The notes: generated from the sequence alone by a model not told the origin. Positions 26,175-36,190 are shown, numbered from the stretch's first letter. The stretch: DNA of 64,000 nt from Shewanella sp. 1CM18E (GCF_023161665.1 NZ_JALNTW010000018.1:21348-85347), one strand, 5' to 3'. Numbers and translations are program-made.

Positions 26175-27812
26175 ATGGAATCTCAACGCAATATATTGCT
26201 GATCGGTTTACTGTTTGTCAGCTTTCTACTGTGGCAACAGTGGCAAGCAGATAAAGCTCCTCAACCGGCGGTTGCAGCTCAAACACAATCTTCTATTCCA
26301 GCTTCTACAGTTGCTGACGCCCATAGTTCAGACGTCCCTGATGCCGATTCAGCGGTACCAGAAACTGTGGCTGCATCTAAAGAACTCATCACAGTTATTA
26401 CTGACCAACTAGAAATCAAAATTGATCCTGTTGGTGGTGATATTGTTTACTCTGCACTACTTTCTCACAAACTTGAGGAAAATGGAGACGACCCATTCGT
26501 TCTTCTAGAGCAAACAAACGATATCTATTACATCGCGCAAAGTGGCCTAATTGGTCGTGACGGTATCGACAGCTCTGTAAAAGGTCGAGCTCACTTTGAC
26601 AGCGCATCACGTGAATACAAATTGGCAGAAGGCCAAGACACACTAAACGTGCCGCTAACTTTTGTTAGCGACAAGGGTGTGACTTACACTAAAGTCTTTG
26701 AATTCACTCGCGGTAAGTACAACATCGCTGTTGATTACAAAATCAACAACACTTCAGATGCACAGCTTCAAGTGCAGATGTATGGTCAAATCAAACACAG
26801 CATCAAAGAAAGCGAAAGCAGCATGATGATGCCGACTTATCGTGGCGCAGCGTTCTCAACGACTGACACTCGCTATGAAAAGTACACTTTTGATGACATG
26901 GCTGATAACAACCTAGACAAAGCGACACTTGGTGGCTGGGTTGCTATGCTACAACACTACTTTGTATCTGCTTGGGTACCACCTGCGAATGATAAAAACA
27001 TTATCTTCTCAAGTATTAGTGCTGGTGGTTTAGCTAATATCGGTTTCCGTGGTGCACTATACGATATCGCACCAGGTAGCGAGCAAAGTATTAAAGCTGA
27101 ATTCTATGTTGGTCCTAAGGATCAAGAAGCACTTTCAGCACTATCAGATTCTTTGAATCTAGTAGTTGATTACGGTTTCCTATGGTGGTTAGCGGTACCA
27201 ATTTACAAACTATTGATGTTCTTCCAATCAATCGTTGGTAACTGGGGTATTGCGATTATCCTAATCACCCTAACTGTTCGTGGTTTGCTATACCCGCTAA
27301 CGAAAGCGCAATACACCTCTATGGCGAAAATGCGTAATCTACAGCCTAAACTAGCTGAACTAAAAGAACGCTTTGGTGATGACCGTCAGAAGATGGGTCA
27401 AGCTATGATGGAACTGTACAAGAAAGAAAAAGTTAACCCTATGGGTGGCTGTCTTCCAATCTTGCTACAGATGCCAATCTTCATCGCACTTTACTGGGTA
27501 CTACTAGAAAGCGTTGAATTACGTCACGCGCCATTCATGCTTTGGATTACTGACTTGTCAGTACAAGATCCATACTATGTATTGCCAATCCTAATGGGTA
27601 TCTCGATGTTCATTATGCAGAAGATGCAACCAATGGCACCGACGATGGACCCAATGCAAGTTAAGATGATGCAGTGGATGCCAGTAATCTTTACCGTATT
27701 CTTCCTATGGTTCCCAGCTGGTCTGGTTCTATACTGGTTGGTAGGTAACTTAGTAGCGATTACCCAGCAGAAAATTATCTATGCTGGTCTAGAGAAAAAA
27801 GGGTTAAAATAA
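26175..27812 (+). CDS. yidC: Membrane protein insertase YidC
   Basis: 545-aa Oxa1/YidC insertase of the inner membrane, acting alone or with SecYEG; the Fo c subunit encoded nearby is a classic client of the family. The N-terminal anchor is RNILLIGLLFVSFLLWQQWQ. The periplasmic P1 beta-sandwich domain spans about 60-335. The C-terminal five-helix core holds the conserved Arg of ITLTVRGLLYPLTKAQY and the GGCLPILLQMPIFIALYW hairpin. Confidence 0.97.
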   Translation: MESQRNILLIGLLFVSFLLWQQWQADKAPQPAVAAQTQSSIPASTVADAHSSDVPDADSAVPETVAASKELITVITDQLEIKIDPVGGDIVYSALLSHKLEENGDDPFVLLEQTNDIYYIAQSGLIGRDGIDSSVKGRAHFDSASREYKLAEGQDTLNVPLTFVSDKGVTYTKVFEFTRGKYNIAVDYKINNTSDAQLQVQMYGQIKHSIKESESSMMMPTYRGAAFSTTDTRYEKYTFDDMADNNLDKATLGGWVAMLQHYFVSAWVPPANDKNIIFSSISAGGLANIGFRGALYDIAPGSEQSIKAEFYVGPKDQEALSALSDSLNLVVDYGFLWWLAVPIYKLLMFFQSIVGNWGIAIILITLTVRGLLYPLTKAQYTSMAKMRNLQPKLAELKERFGDDRQKMGQAMMELYKKEKVNPMGGCLPILLQMPIFIALYWVLLESVELRHAPFMLWITDLSVQDPYYVLPILMGISMFIMQKMQPMAPTMDPMQVKMMQWMPVIFTVFFLWFPAGLVLYWLVGNLVAITQQKIIYAGLEKKGLK

Positions 27813-27830
27813 CCTTTAGCTCTGACTAAC

Positions 27831-27866
27831 AAAAAGCGGTCAATACTGAGTATTGACCGCTTTTTT
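27831..27866 (+). terminator. Intrinsic terminator after yidC
   Basis: AAAAAGCGGTCAATAC, short loop, GTATTGACCGC, T6. It is a long, fully paired stem, 19 bp after the yidC stop codon. Confidence 0.88.
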
Positions 27867-27925
27867 GCTTTCTATGTAGAGACAATATTTTTAACCCGCT
27901 GAAAATCAGATTAGGAAACACAGTA

Positions 27926-29287
27926 ATGACTACAGATACTATCGTGGCACAAGCGACCGCTCCAGGGCGTGGTGGCGTAGGTATTATTCGCGTATCAGGC
28001 GACCTAGCCAGCAATGTTGCTATGGCCGTACTAGGGCATATTCCTAAAACTCGTTATGCAGATTACTGTGACTTTAAAGATCATGATGGCGAGGTTATTG
28101 ATCAAGGCATTGCACTGTTCTTTAAAGGTCCAAATTCATTTACCGGTGAAGACGTATTAGAGCTGCAAGGTCACGGCGGCCAAATTGTGCTTGATATGCT
28201 GATCAAGCGTGTTATGGAAGTCGACGGACTACGTATTGCTAAACCAGGTGAGTTTAGCGAACAAGCTTTTATGAACGACAAACTTGATTTAACCCAAGCA
28301 GAAGCCATTGCTGACCTAATCGATGCCACCAGTGAACAAGCCGCTAAAAGCGCCTTAAACTCGCTTCAGGGTGAATTCTCTACTCAAGTACACGATTTAG
28401 TCGAAAAGGTCACCAACCTGCGCTTATACGTCGAGGCTGCAATTGATTTTCCAGACGAAGAAGTCGACTTCTTATCTGATGGTAAAATCGCTGCTTCTCT
28501 TAATGGCATTATCGGCCAATTAGACGGTGTCCAAGCCAGTGCTAAGCAAGGTTCAATTATCCGTGAAGGTATGAAGGTGGTTATTGCTGGCCGGCCTAAT
28601 GCAGGTAAGTCGAGCTTACTCAACGCCCTTGCTGGTAAAGAGTCTGCCATTGTAACTGAGATTGCCGGTACCACACGTGACGTGCTACGGGAACACATTC
28701 ACTTAGATGGTATGCCGCTGCATATTATCGACACTGCAGGTTTACGCGATACCGCAGACACCGTTGAAAAAATCGGTATTGAGCGTGCTTGGGATGAGAT
28801 AAAAACTGCCGATCGCGTGCTATTCATGGTTGACGGCACCACAACCAATGCAGTTGATCCACATGAAATCTGGCCTGACTTTATTGATCGTCTACCAACT
28901 AATTTAGGCGTAACCGTTGTGCGTAACAAAGCCGATCTAACCGGTGAAGATCTTGCTGTAACCCAAGAAGCTGGTCATAGCGTTTATCGCATTTCAGCTA
29001 AAACAGGTTTAGGCGTAGAAGATCTAAAACAACACTTAAAGTCACTAATGGGTTACCAGAGCAATCTAGAAGGTGGATTTATTGCTCGCCGCCGTCACTT
29101 AGAAGCACTCGATTTAGCCAGCAGCCATTTAATGTTGGGTAAAGAACAACTGGAAGTATATTTCGCAGGCGAGCTACTAGCCGAAGAACTACGTATGTGC
29201 CAAATGGCATTATCTGAGATCACTGGTAAATTTACTTCTGATGATCTACTAGGAAAAATCTTCAGCTCGTTCTGTATTGGTAAGTAA
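27926..29287 (+). CDS. mnmE: tRNA uridine-5-carboxymethylaminomethyl modification GTPase MnmE
   Basis: 453-aa GTPase. With MnmG it makes (c)mnm5U34 in tRNA. The N-terminal folate-binding domain spans about 1-118 (IVAQATAPGRGGVGIIRVSG). The G domain has GRPNAGKSSLLN, DTAGLRDT and NKADL. The C-terminus ends FSSFCIGK with the essential Cys in CIGK. Its partner mnmG is next to oriC, 5 kb away. Confidence 0.97.
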   Translation: MTTDTIVAQATAPGRGGVGIIRVSGDLASNVAMAVLGHIPKTRYADYCDFKDHDGEVIDQGIALFFKGPNSFTGEDVLELQGHGGQIVLDMLIKRVMEVDGLRIAKPGEFSEQAFMNDKLDLTQAEAIADLIDATSEQAAKSALNSLQGEFSTQVHDLVEKVTNLRLYVEAAIDFPDEEVDFLSDGKIAASLNGIIGQLDGVQASAKQGSIIREGMKVVIAGRPNAGKSSLLNALAGKESAIVTEIAGTTRDVLREHIHLDGMPLHIIDTAGLRDTADTVEKIGIERAWDEIKTADRVLFMVDGTTTNAVDPHEIWPDFIDRLPTNLGVTVVRNKADLTGEDLAVTQEAGHSVYRISAKTGLGVEDLKQHLKSLMGYQSNLEGGFIARRRHLEALDLASSHLMLGKEQLEVYFAGELLAEELRMCQMALSEITGKFTSDDLLGKIFSSFCIGK

Positions 29288-29324
29288 CACTTAGTAAACT
29301 CACCAATACGCTTAAGCAGCAATC

Positions 29325-29359
29325 AAAGCGACTGTAGTTAGCCCTACCGTCGCTTTTTT
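29325..29359 (+). terminator. Intrinsic terminator of mnmE
   Basis: AAAGCGAC...GTCGCTTT stem with one internal mismatch and an inner GTAG/CTAC extension, followed by a T-run. Confidence 0.75.
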
Positions 29360-30014
29360 ATTATATCGACCGTTATAACTTCTCAGATGAGTAACCATTG
29401 TTTCCGATATTCACTTTAAATCAGCTTACTAAAGAGCGCTCTACACTGATTAGTATTAAATTTAACTACAGGCTCATTCGATAACTTATCTCAAATCCCC
29501 TCTTTTGCAGCATCACTATCAACAAAAGCTACAGACGCATTTTAGCTGTTTACTTCGCCCCCTGAGCGCTAGGCAACAAAGCCCAAAAGTGACGAGTAAT
29601 AGATCGACATAAGTACAAATTGCTGTAACTGCGATCAACATTGATCTCAAACTTAAAAATAAAGATCGTAGCCAATAAATATTAGATAAGTATCAACAGA
29701 GATATCAACAAGTAAATACGATCTGTGGATAGATCCTAACAACACTAACAAATACAAATCAAGACTATGATTTACATAGATTTTATTGATATTAACTTTT
29801 GAAAATAGTTTAGAGTTATCCCGGAGAATTGGATCTTTTTCGATAAGTTATACTCAGAAAAAAACGCAAACGATCGATAGCTAGTTTACAACTCAAGCAT
29901 AAAACCAAAAAGGTGATCATTAAGCCCGATATTAAACTCTAAAAAACTTCAAATTAGCCATCGTTTGGACTAGGGAAAAGTAAAGCCTATCAGCACAAAT
30001 AAAATGTAAAACTT

Positions 30015-30030
30015 AGTTCCACGTGAAACC
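30015..30030. other. Degenerate parS-like site
   Basis: AGTTCCACGTGAAACC keeps the GTTCCACGTG-AAC core. It has three mismatches to the perfect sites of this window, at positions 1, 12 and 16. Confidence 0.45.
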
Positions 30031-30317
30031 AACTCGATACTTTAATTGGAAAAGGGCTACTTAAATGATGTAAATCGTTCTTACCTTATAAGCACGAAAA
30101 GTATGGTTTATCTATCTAGGAAATACTTAACTAGAACGTTAAAAATCTACTTTTTACAGTACCAAGACAAGAGCACTCTCTAGCTTGAGCGAATAAACTA
30201 AGCTGTTAAATAATGCAGTGATTACCGCTATAAGCGGCATCAAATTAAATATTTGTTTTAAATGAACTTTAATTAAATTTGCTCTAATCGTTTAGCTAAA
30301 AACTTGAACAATTATGA

Positions 30318-30833
30318 TTAACAACCACTATCAAGGATTTCGAAAATAGGTGGTGTGGTAGGACTCTGCGCTTCAGTATATTTAAGGTAGCAATTATCAC
30401 CTTTAAACTTCTTCGTTTGTGGCATGAATAGAATAAAATTTTCAGCTGGATTATTTTGGAAATACCAATCGGCTGGACGTTCAGGATTAAATTGCGAGTC
30501 CTCAAATTTAGCCATAATCAACTTGCTCCAGCTGTTAGCAGCATCTGCAGCAGGATAGCCATACACTAAATCGACCTTTACCCCATCAATAACAATAAAG
30601 TTTTCCTCGCCATTGTCTTTGTCAGGCTTAGGTTTATTCTCTAATCCCTGAAAAACAGATTTTGGGTAAAGTACACTCATCACTCCGTGCATCTCAGCTT
30701 TTAAGCCTTGTAGCGAGGCAAGCCTAGCATCTGACTGCAAACCGATAAACTTGGGAACAGCAATAACAGAAAGTATGGCCAATATAATAATAGTTACTAC
30801 TAACTCTATAAGAGTAAAACCATTTTTCTTCAT
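30318..30833 (-). CDS. Orphan type IV prepilin-like protein
   Basis: 171-aa prepilin with a short leader and class III signal MKKNG|FTLIELVVTIIILAILSVIAVPKF, including Glu5 of the mature form. Prepilin peptidase should cleave and N-methylate at Phe. The globular part has a Cys pair near the end (GDNCYLKY ... DSGC) that may form the D-region disulfide, as in MSHA-type pilins. No secretion or pilus genes are near, so assembly must depend on machinery elsewhere. -10-like TATAAT at 30869-30874. Confidence 0.8.
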   Translation of the reverse strand: MKKNGFTLIELVVTIIILAILSVIAVPKFIGLQSDARLASLQGLKAEMHGVMSVLYPKSVFQGLENKPKPDKDNGEENFIVIDGVKVDLVYGYPAADAANSWSKLIMAKFEDSQFNPERPADWYFQNNPAENFILFMPQTKKFKGDNCYLKYTEAQSPTTPPIFEILDSGC

Positions 30834-31139
30834 TCAACCCTACTTTAAATTAACAAATTCAATACTGCATTATACAAAATAGCTTGGTAATTTAATATCG
30901 AATGCCCTAATTTCACCACTAATAATTAACAATCAAAATCAAAGCTAGAAAAACTAAATATACGCTTAAAATGGTGATAAATGAGTAATGCCTAGCTCGA
31001 AAAAAGTTATATAAAAACCAGCGTAAACAAAGTATGCCAATTCGGTCGCAATTTTTACTAGCTGTATCACTTTCATTCCAATTCGATCACTGTAGAATCC
31101 GCGCCTTGTTTTCAGCGCACACTTTATACCTGCATATAT
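30834..31139. other. Pilin / lysE-type divergent spacer
   Basis: 306 bp, AT-rich, holding the divergent promoters; a minus-strand TATAAT at 30869-30874 fits the pilin gene. A short plus-strand frame (31034-31252) overlaps the exporter gene and is not credible. Confidence 0.4.
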
Positions 31140-31784
31140 ATGATGATCGATTTGGCTCTATTGCCACTATATTTAACTACTGTTGTCGCCCTCCTTCTTA
31201 TACCTGGTCCGGACATGCTTTTAATTGCAAGCTCCAGCCTAAGCTACGGTAAAAAAGTGGGTGTCTATGCCAGCTTTGGTAACGCTACCTCTGGCCTAAT
31301 CTTAACTTTGCTGGCTGCTATGGGTGTATCAGCTGTTATCGCTATGAACCCAATGGCTTTAGAGGTATTACGTGTTCTTGGCGCGGCATATTTATTAAAA
31401 ATGGGCTGGGACTGTATTCGAAGTTCTGCTGCTGAAGCACCAGAAATAAGCCAACAAAATAACTTAGCAAAGTTGCTATATAAGCGTGCAGTTGTCAGCA
31501 ATCTATTAAATCCTAAAGCACTAATATTCTTTGTATTGTTCTTGCCGCAATTTGTCTCAACTCAGCTAACAGCTAGCTCTGGCGAACAAATGCTAGCACT
31601 AGGTTTATTACTCAATGCCATGGGATTAGCTTTTAATTTACTACTCGTAGCATTGGTCGGTACAGTAGGTAAACCATTGCTAAACAGTGAAAAATTTAGA
31701 ACTTATCAGAATAAGTTTATGGGTGGGATCTTCTTTATATTGGCTATTTGGCTACTGGCATCGCAAGTACAAAACATTAGCTAA
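31140..31784 (+). CDS. LysE/RhtB-family amino-acid exporter
   Basis: 214-aa (or 213 from the second Met) inner-membrane protein with about six hydrophobic segments. Family signatures: LLLIPGPDMLLIASSSLSYGKKVGVYASFGNATSG near the start, LGAAYLLKMGWDCIR, and NLLNPKALIFFVLFLPQFV in the middle. Such proteins export amino acids or related metabolites; the substrate cannot be told. Single gene with its own terminator. Confidence 0.88.
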   Translation: MMIDLALLPLYLTTVVALLLIPGPDMLLIASSSLSYGKKVGVYASFGNATSGLILTLLAAMGVSAVIAMNPMALEVLRVLGAAYLLKMGWDCIRSSAAEAPEISQQNNLAKLLYKRAVVSNLLNPKALIFFVLFLPQFVSTQLTASSGEQMLALGLLLNAMGLAFNLLLVALVGTVGKPLLNSEKFRTYQNKFMGGIFFILAIWLLASQVQNIS

Positions 31785-31843
31785 ATCAGTGTAAAGAGTG
31801 TGCTCTACTCAGAGCTAATTTTGGTTGTAATGATTGGTATAAT

Positions 31844-31871
31844 AAAAAGCGGAGATTAATCTCCGCTTTTT
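31844..31871. terminator. Bidirectional intrinsic terminator
   Basis: AAAAAGCGGAG, ATTAAT, CTCCGCTTTTT. It lies between the convergent LysE-type exporter and nucleoside hydrolase genes. Confidence 0.85.
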
Positions 31872-31896
31872 CATAGTGATAACTTCACTTTAGTGT

Positions 31897-32877
31897 CTAT
31901 TTACGATGACCGTATTCAATAATTGTTTCACGGTATAACTCAAGTAAAGCTTGGTCGCGTACTGCTACCCCAACCTTTTGCGCTGGTTTTGATGCCCAGT
32001 CATCATGCTGATAACGGCGCTGATCAAACTTCTGAATAGTTAACCCTTCCGCCGGGCCATCAGTTACCACGCGAACTGGACCTTCACGTAACGTGAATAA
32101 GCTAGGATCGATAACATAGGCAATAGCTGATGGATCATGCACATGACAGCCTTCTAAGCCTACTTTTTCAGAATAGAACTTCAAATAGTAACGACTAATA
32201 TCCCAAATAAACTGACCAACTTCAGCAGCGTCATCACGCAGTTGATCAAGATAATCTTTACTAAAGAAGCTTTCTTCAGTGACATCCAGACCAATAACAA
32301 CCACAGGCCAAGCTGCTGTAAATACGATATCAGCGGCATGAGGATCGTCGTGAATATTAGCCTCAGCATACGGCGTAACATTGCCACGATGGTCGTTCAT
32401 ACCAAACGCACCGCCCATGACTACAACTTCTTTAACTAGAGAGGCGATCTCTGGAGCCGCTTCAAGTGCTAATGCTAGGTTAGTGAGAGGCCCTACAGCT
32501 ACTAAAGTGATTTCACCTGGTTCGGCTTTTACCGCATCAATAATGTATTGATAGGCTGGACGAGGATCTGCTTTAACAGTTAGATCTGTAGGCGCATGTA
32601 CGTCACCAAAACCCGTTTCGCCATGTACCACAACTGTAGGCCCAACAGGATCGCGTACTAAAGGTCTATCTGTACCTTGGACGATATCAGCTTTAAAACC
32701 ATATTTTTGTTTTAAATATAATGCGTTATTTGTGCCATTTTCGATGGTTGCATTACCGTAAACTGTGGTAATAGCCTTCAATTCGATTGCAGGGTGTGCT
32801 TCAGCAAAAAGAATTGCCATTGCATCATCAATTCCCGGATCGCTATCGAGAATTATCTTGTTTATCATTTTATTCAA
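31897..32877 (-). CDS. Inosine-uridine preferring nucleoside hydrolase family protein
   Basis: 326-aa hydrolase of the IU-NH fold that cleaves ribonucleosides to base and ribose. The Ca-binding signature DSDPGIDDAMAILFA is at the N-terminus; VAVGPLTNLALAL and VVMGGAFG, then HDPSAIAYVIDP supply further ligands and the catalytic His. The start has Met at 1 and 4; either is possible. Substrate preference (purine or pyrimidine) cannot be read. Confidence 0.9.
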   Translation of the reverse strand: MNKMINKIILDSDPGIDDAMAILFAEAHPAIELKAITTVYGNATIENGTNNALYLKQKYGFKADIVQGTDRPLVRDPVGPTVVVHGETGFGDVHAPTDLTVKADPRPAYQYIIDAVKAEPGEITLVAVGPLTNLALALEAAPEIASLVKEVVVMGGAFGMNDHRGNVTPYAEANIHDDPHAADIVFTAAWPVVVIGLDVTEESFFSKDYLDQLRDDAAEVGQFIWDISRYYLKFYSEKVGLEGCHVHDPSAIAYVIDPSLFTLREGPVRVVTDGPAEGLTIQKFDQRRYQHDDWASKPAQKVGVAVRDQALLELYRETIIEYGHRK

Positions 32878-33346
32878 ATCCTATTTGTAGATCTTTTATT
32901 GTATGGGTAGCCCGCTAAGATACCTTTATAAGCTTTAGATAAACGTGATAGAGATTTTAAGCTACAAAAATCTACAACTCTACAATGCACCGACTGCTGT
33001 AAAAAACAGCCTATTTATCCCATCTAACTGACTTCGAACAGCCAGATCCTTGATAAATTTCCAGCACAATAAGCAGTGATTCAATCCATACATATGTAGC
33101 TAAAGCAATATAAGTAATAAGACCCTTAGTCTAATTTCACTTATCATGTACATCAGCACTAAGCTATATAATACCAATCAATACCAGAAATGAGTCAGGC
33201 TAGAGTCTAGTTTGGCAAGCGATTTAGAGTAGGTAAACAGCACTATTTTACTGTTCTCATGCATGAGTTTACCTATAAATAGGTGTTCAAAAGGCTTGTT
33301 AACAACAATTTTTAGCGCTATTTGAAAGTAATAATTAGGATACAGA
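32878..33346. other. Intergenic region upstream of mioC
   Basis: 469 bp without a gene. Only a small palindrome CTCATGCATGAG (33256-33267) and a good ribosome-binding site for mioC (AGGATACAG) are seen. Confidence 0.4.
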
Positions 33347-33787
33347 ATGGCAAAAGTAGAGATTTTAGTAGGTACAACTCTCGGTGGTACCGAATATGTT
33401 GCAGATGAAATATCAGATCAATTAAGTGATTTAGGCCATGAAACCTTAATACATTTAACCCCTAATTTAAGCGAATTAAGCAAAGATTCACTTTGGATCA
33501 TCGTATCTTCTACTCATGGAGCAGGTGATCTTCCAGACAATATCTTGCCTTTTTTCGAAGAGATCCAAGCCAACAAACCGGATCTGAGCACAGTAAAATA
33601 TGCTTTATGTGCGATTGGCGATTCAAGTTATGACACTTTTTGCCAAGGCCCTGAAAAACTGATTGAACAGCTAGATTTGTGCAGTGCACAAGTATTTGTG
33701 GATAAGATCCAGATCGATGTGCAATATAATCCAATTGCAGAAGAAGCAGCATTATCATGGCTTAGCGAGTGGCAAGCCAAAATTTAA
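33347..33787 (+). CDS. mioC: Flavodoxin-like FMN-binding protein MioC
   Basis: 146-aa short-chain flavodoxin. The phosphate-binding loop is GTTLGGTEYVADEIS; FMN-ring contacts lie in SSTHGAGDLPDN and the CAIGDSSYDTFC loop. In E. coli it is needed for biotin synthase activity and lies beside oriC with transcription running into the origin, exactly as here. Confidence 0.95.
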   Translation: MAKVEILVGTTLGGTEYVADEISDQLSDLGHETLIHLTPNLSELSKDSLWIIVSSTHGAGDLPDNILPFFEEIQANKPDLSTVKYALCAIGDSSYDTFCQGPEKLIEQLDLCSAQVFVDKIQIDVQYNPIAEEAALSWLSEWQAKI

Positions 33788-34245
33788 AGATCATATTCAA
33801 AAATGATCTTCCCACCGATATGAATAATAACTCACAGATTTGATCACACTTATCCACATAAAACTTATTAATTTAATAAATATGTGGATAAGCTATTATT
33901 TTGATCTGATCAACGCTTGTATTAATTCACATCCGATCTGCTCAATGATCCACCTTGTGGATAAGTAGGCGATCTACCCACAAGCTTAATCCAGTTAGAT
34001 CGCGATCAGATCACAAGATCATTTTAACGTTATCTATTGAATATAAAGAGAAATTAGAGTTATCCACCGAAAACAGCGATCCTAATAGTAAACATAATAA
34101 GAGATCTATATAAAGATCTTAAGATCTATTAAGCGGATCCATGCTGATCAAAACAAGCGAAATAGATCGTTCACCTTAAGCAAAGCAAGTGCTAAAATGA
34201 TCTGCTCAAAAACTATTTATCCTTTTACGAATCGAAGGCTGTCGA
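33788..34245. other. Chromosomal replication origin oriC
   Basis: 458-bp gene-free region between mioC and mnmG with about 20 GATC sites, against about two expected by chance. Consensus DnaA boxes: TTATCCACA at 33850-33858 and, inverted, TGTGGATAA at 33883-33891 and 33956-33964; TTATCCACC at 34060-34068 is one base off. The mnmG side has three AT-rich repeats starting GATCT (34103-34130), like the E. coli 13-mers of the unwinding element. Same synteny as E. coli oriC. Confidence 0.95.
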
Positions 34246-36135
34246 ATGCAATTTCATGAACGGTTTGATGTAATCGTTGTTGGTGGTGGTCATGCTGGTA
34301 CTGAAGCGGCGTTAGCTTCAGCTAGAATGGGCTCCAAAACGCTGTTACTGACCCATAACATAGATACTTTAGGACAAATGTCCTGTAACCCTGCTATCGG
34401 CGGCATAGGTAAAGGACACTTAGTCAAAGAAATTGACGCCTTAGGTGGCGCAATGGCAGTCGCTACTGACTATGCAGGAATTCAATTTCGTACATTGAAT
34501 TCAAGTAAAGGGCCAGCAGTTCGTGCAACTCGAGCACAAGCTGATAGAGCGCTTTACCGTAATAAGATCCAAGCGATCTTACAAAACCAACCAAACTTAC
34601 GTATTTTTCAACAAGCAGTAGATGATCTTGTTGTTGAAAATGAAAAAGTTATCGGTGTAGTAACCCAGATGGGCTTAGCGTTTGAAGCACCTGCAGTTGT
34701 ATTGACTGCAGGTACATTCCTAGGCGGTAAGATCCACATAGGTCTTGAAAACTACAGCGGTGGTCGTGCTGGTGATCCGCCAGCAATCGCATTGGCTCAT
34801 AGATTACGTGAGTTACCAATTCGTGTTGGCCGTTTAAAAACCGGTACCCCACCACGTATCGATGCAAACACTATTGATTTTTCATTGATGACAGAACAAA
34901 AAGGCGATGATCCATTGCCAGTTATGTCTTTCATCGGTGATGTAAACGATCATCCAGAGCAAGTGTCTTGTCATATCACGCATACCAATGAGCGAACTCA
35001 CGATATTATTCGTGGCGGATTAGACCGTAGCCCAATGTATTCAGGTGTTATCGAAGGTATTGGCCCACGCTATTGCCCTTCTATCGAAGACAAAGTTAAT
35101 CGCTTTGCTGATAAAACATCGCACCAAATTTTTATTGAGCCAGAAGGTTTAAATACCACTGAAATTTATCCAAACGGTATTTCAACTAGCTTGCCATTTG
35201 ATGTGCAGTTGAATTTAGTTCGCTCAATCAAAGGCATGGAGCATGCTGAAATCATGCGTCCTGGTTATGCAATTGAATATGATTATTTTGATCCGCGTGA
35301 TCTTAAAAATTCATTAGAAACTAAAACCATTAGTGGTTTGTTCTTTGCTGGTCAGATCAACGGTACTACTGGCTACGAAGAAGCAGGTGCTCAGGGTTTA
35401 TTAGCCGGTATGAACGCTTCACTGCAAGTTCAAGGCAAAGAAGCTTGGTGCCCACGTCGCGATCAAGCTTACCTAGGCGTATTGGTTGATGATTTATCAA
35501 CCCTAGGAACTAAAGAACCATACCGCATGTTCACTAGCCGTGCGGAATACCGTTTGTTATTACGCGAAGATAACGCTGATTTACGTCTAACTGAAAAAGG
35601 CCGTGAGCTTGGGTTAGTTGATGATAAGCGTTGGGCAATGTTCAGCGAAAAAATGGAATCTATTGAAACTGAACTACAACGCCTGCGCAGCCAATGGATC
35701 CACCCTAATTCGCCACTAGTTAGCGCATTAAATCCACATTTGAATACGCCGATCACCCGTGAAGCGACATTTGAAGATTTATTACGTCGTCCAGAAATGG
35801 ATTATCCTAAACTAATGGCAATTGAAGGATTTGGTCCAGCACTTGAAGATCAACGAGCTGCAGAGCAAGTTCAGATCCAAGTGAAATATTCTGGTTATAT
35901 TCAGCGCCAACAAGGTGAGATCGATAAAGCGATCCGTCATGAAACAACCCTATTGCCGCTAGATCTGGATTACCAAGAAGTACCTGGTTTATCGAATGAG
36001 GTAATTGCTAAGATGAATGAGCATAAACCTGAAACGATTGGTCAGGCATCGCGTATTTCAGGCATGACACCAGCTGCTATTTCAATCTTACTGGTACACC
36101 TTAAAAAACGCGGTTTATTACGTAAAAGCGCTTAA
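34246..36135 (+). CDS. mnmG: tRNA uridine-5-carboxymethylaminomethyl modification enzyme MnmG
   Basis: 629-aa FAD/NADH enzyme, partner of MnmE. The FAD-binding motif is VVGGGHAGTEAALASARMG. The GidA signatures are NPAIGGIGKGHLVKEIDALGGAM and GLFFAGQINGTTGYEEAGAQGLLAG. The C-terminal helical domain (about 540-629) binds MnmE. First gene right of oriC, followed by rsmG after 119 bp. Confidence 0.98.
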   Translation: MQFHERFDVIVVGGGHAGTEAALASARMGSKTLLLTHNIDTLGQMSCNPAIGGIGKGHLVKEIDALGGAMAVATDYAGIQFRTLNSSKGPAVRATRAQADRALYRNKIQAILQNQPNLRIFQQAVDDLVVENEKVIGVVTQMGLAFEAPAVVLTAGTFLGGKIHIGLENYSGGRAGDPPAIALAHRLRELPIRVGRLKTGTPPRIDANTIDFSLMTEQKGDDPLPVMSFIGDVNDHPEQVSCHITHTNERTHDIIRGGLDRSPMYSGVIEGIGPRYCPSIEDKVNRFADKTSHQIFIEPEGLNTTEIYPNGISTSLPFDVQLNLVRSIKGMEHAEIMRPGYAIEYDYFDPRDLKNSLETKTISGLFFAGQINGTTGYEEAGAQGLLAGMNASLQVQGKEAWCPRRDQAYLGVLVDDLSTLGTKEPYRMFTSRAEYRLLLREDNADLRLTEKGRELGLVDDKRWAMFSEKMESIETELQRLRSQWIHPNSPLVSALNPHLNTPITREATFEDLLRRPEMDYPKLMAIEGFGPALEDQRAAEQVQIQVKYSGYIQRQQGEIDKAIRHETTLLPLDLDYQEVPGLSNEVIAKMNEHKPETIGQASRISGMTPAAISILLVHLKKRGLLRKSA

Positions 36136-36166
36136 TACGCCGTATATTCGGTAGTTTTGTATGATA

Positions 36167-36190
36167 AAGGGAAGTCTGAAGGCTTCCTTT
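36167..36190 (+). terminator. Possible weak terminator after mnmG
   Basis: AAGGGAAG, 8-nt loop, CTTCCTTT (one G-U pair), then a mixed CATCATTTC tail. It may only stabilise the transcript, since rsmG follows. Confidence 0.35.

Larger units (their letters stand above)
29288..30317. other. 1-kb non-coding gap with GATC cluster, DnaA-like box and parS-like site
   Basis: No credible gene. After the mnmE terminator there are about nine GATC sites between 29602 and 29917, a DnaA-like box TGTGGATAG at 29724-29732 and a degenerate parS at 30015-30030. The rest is AT-rich and featureless. Confidence 0.55.
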
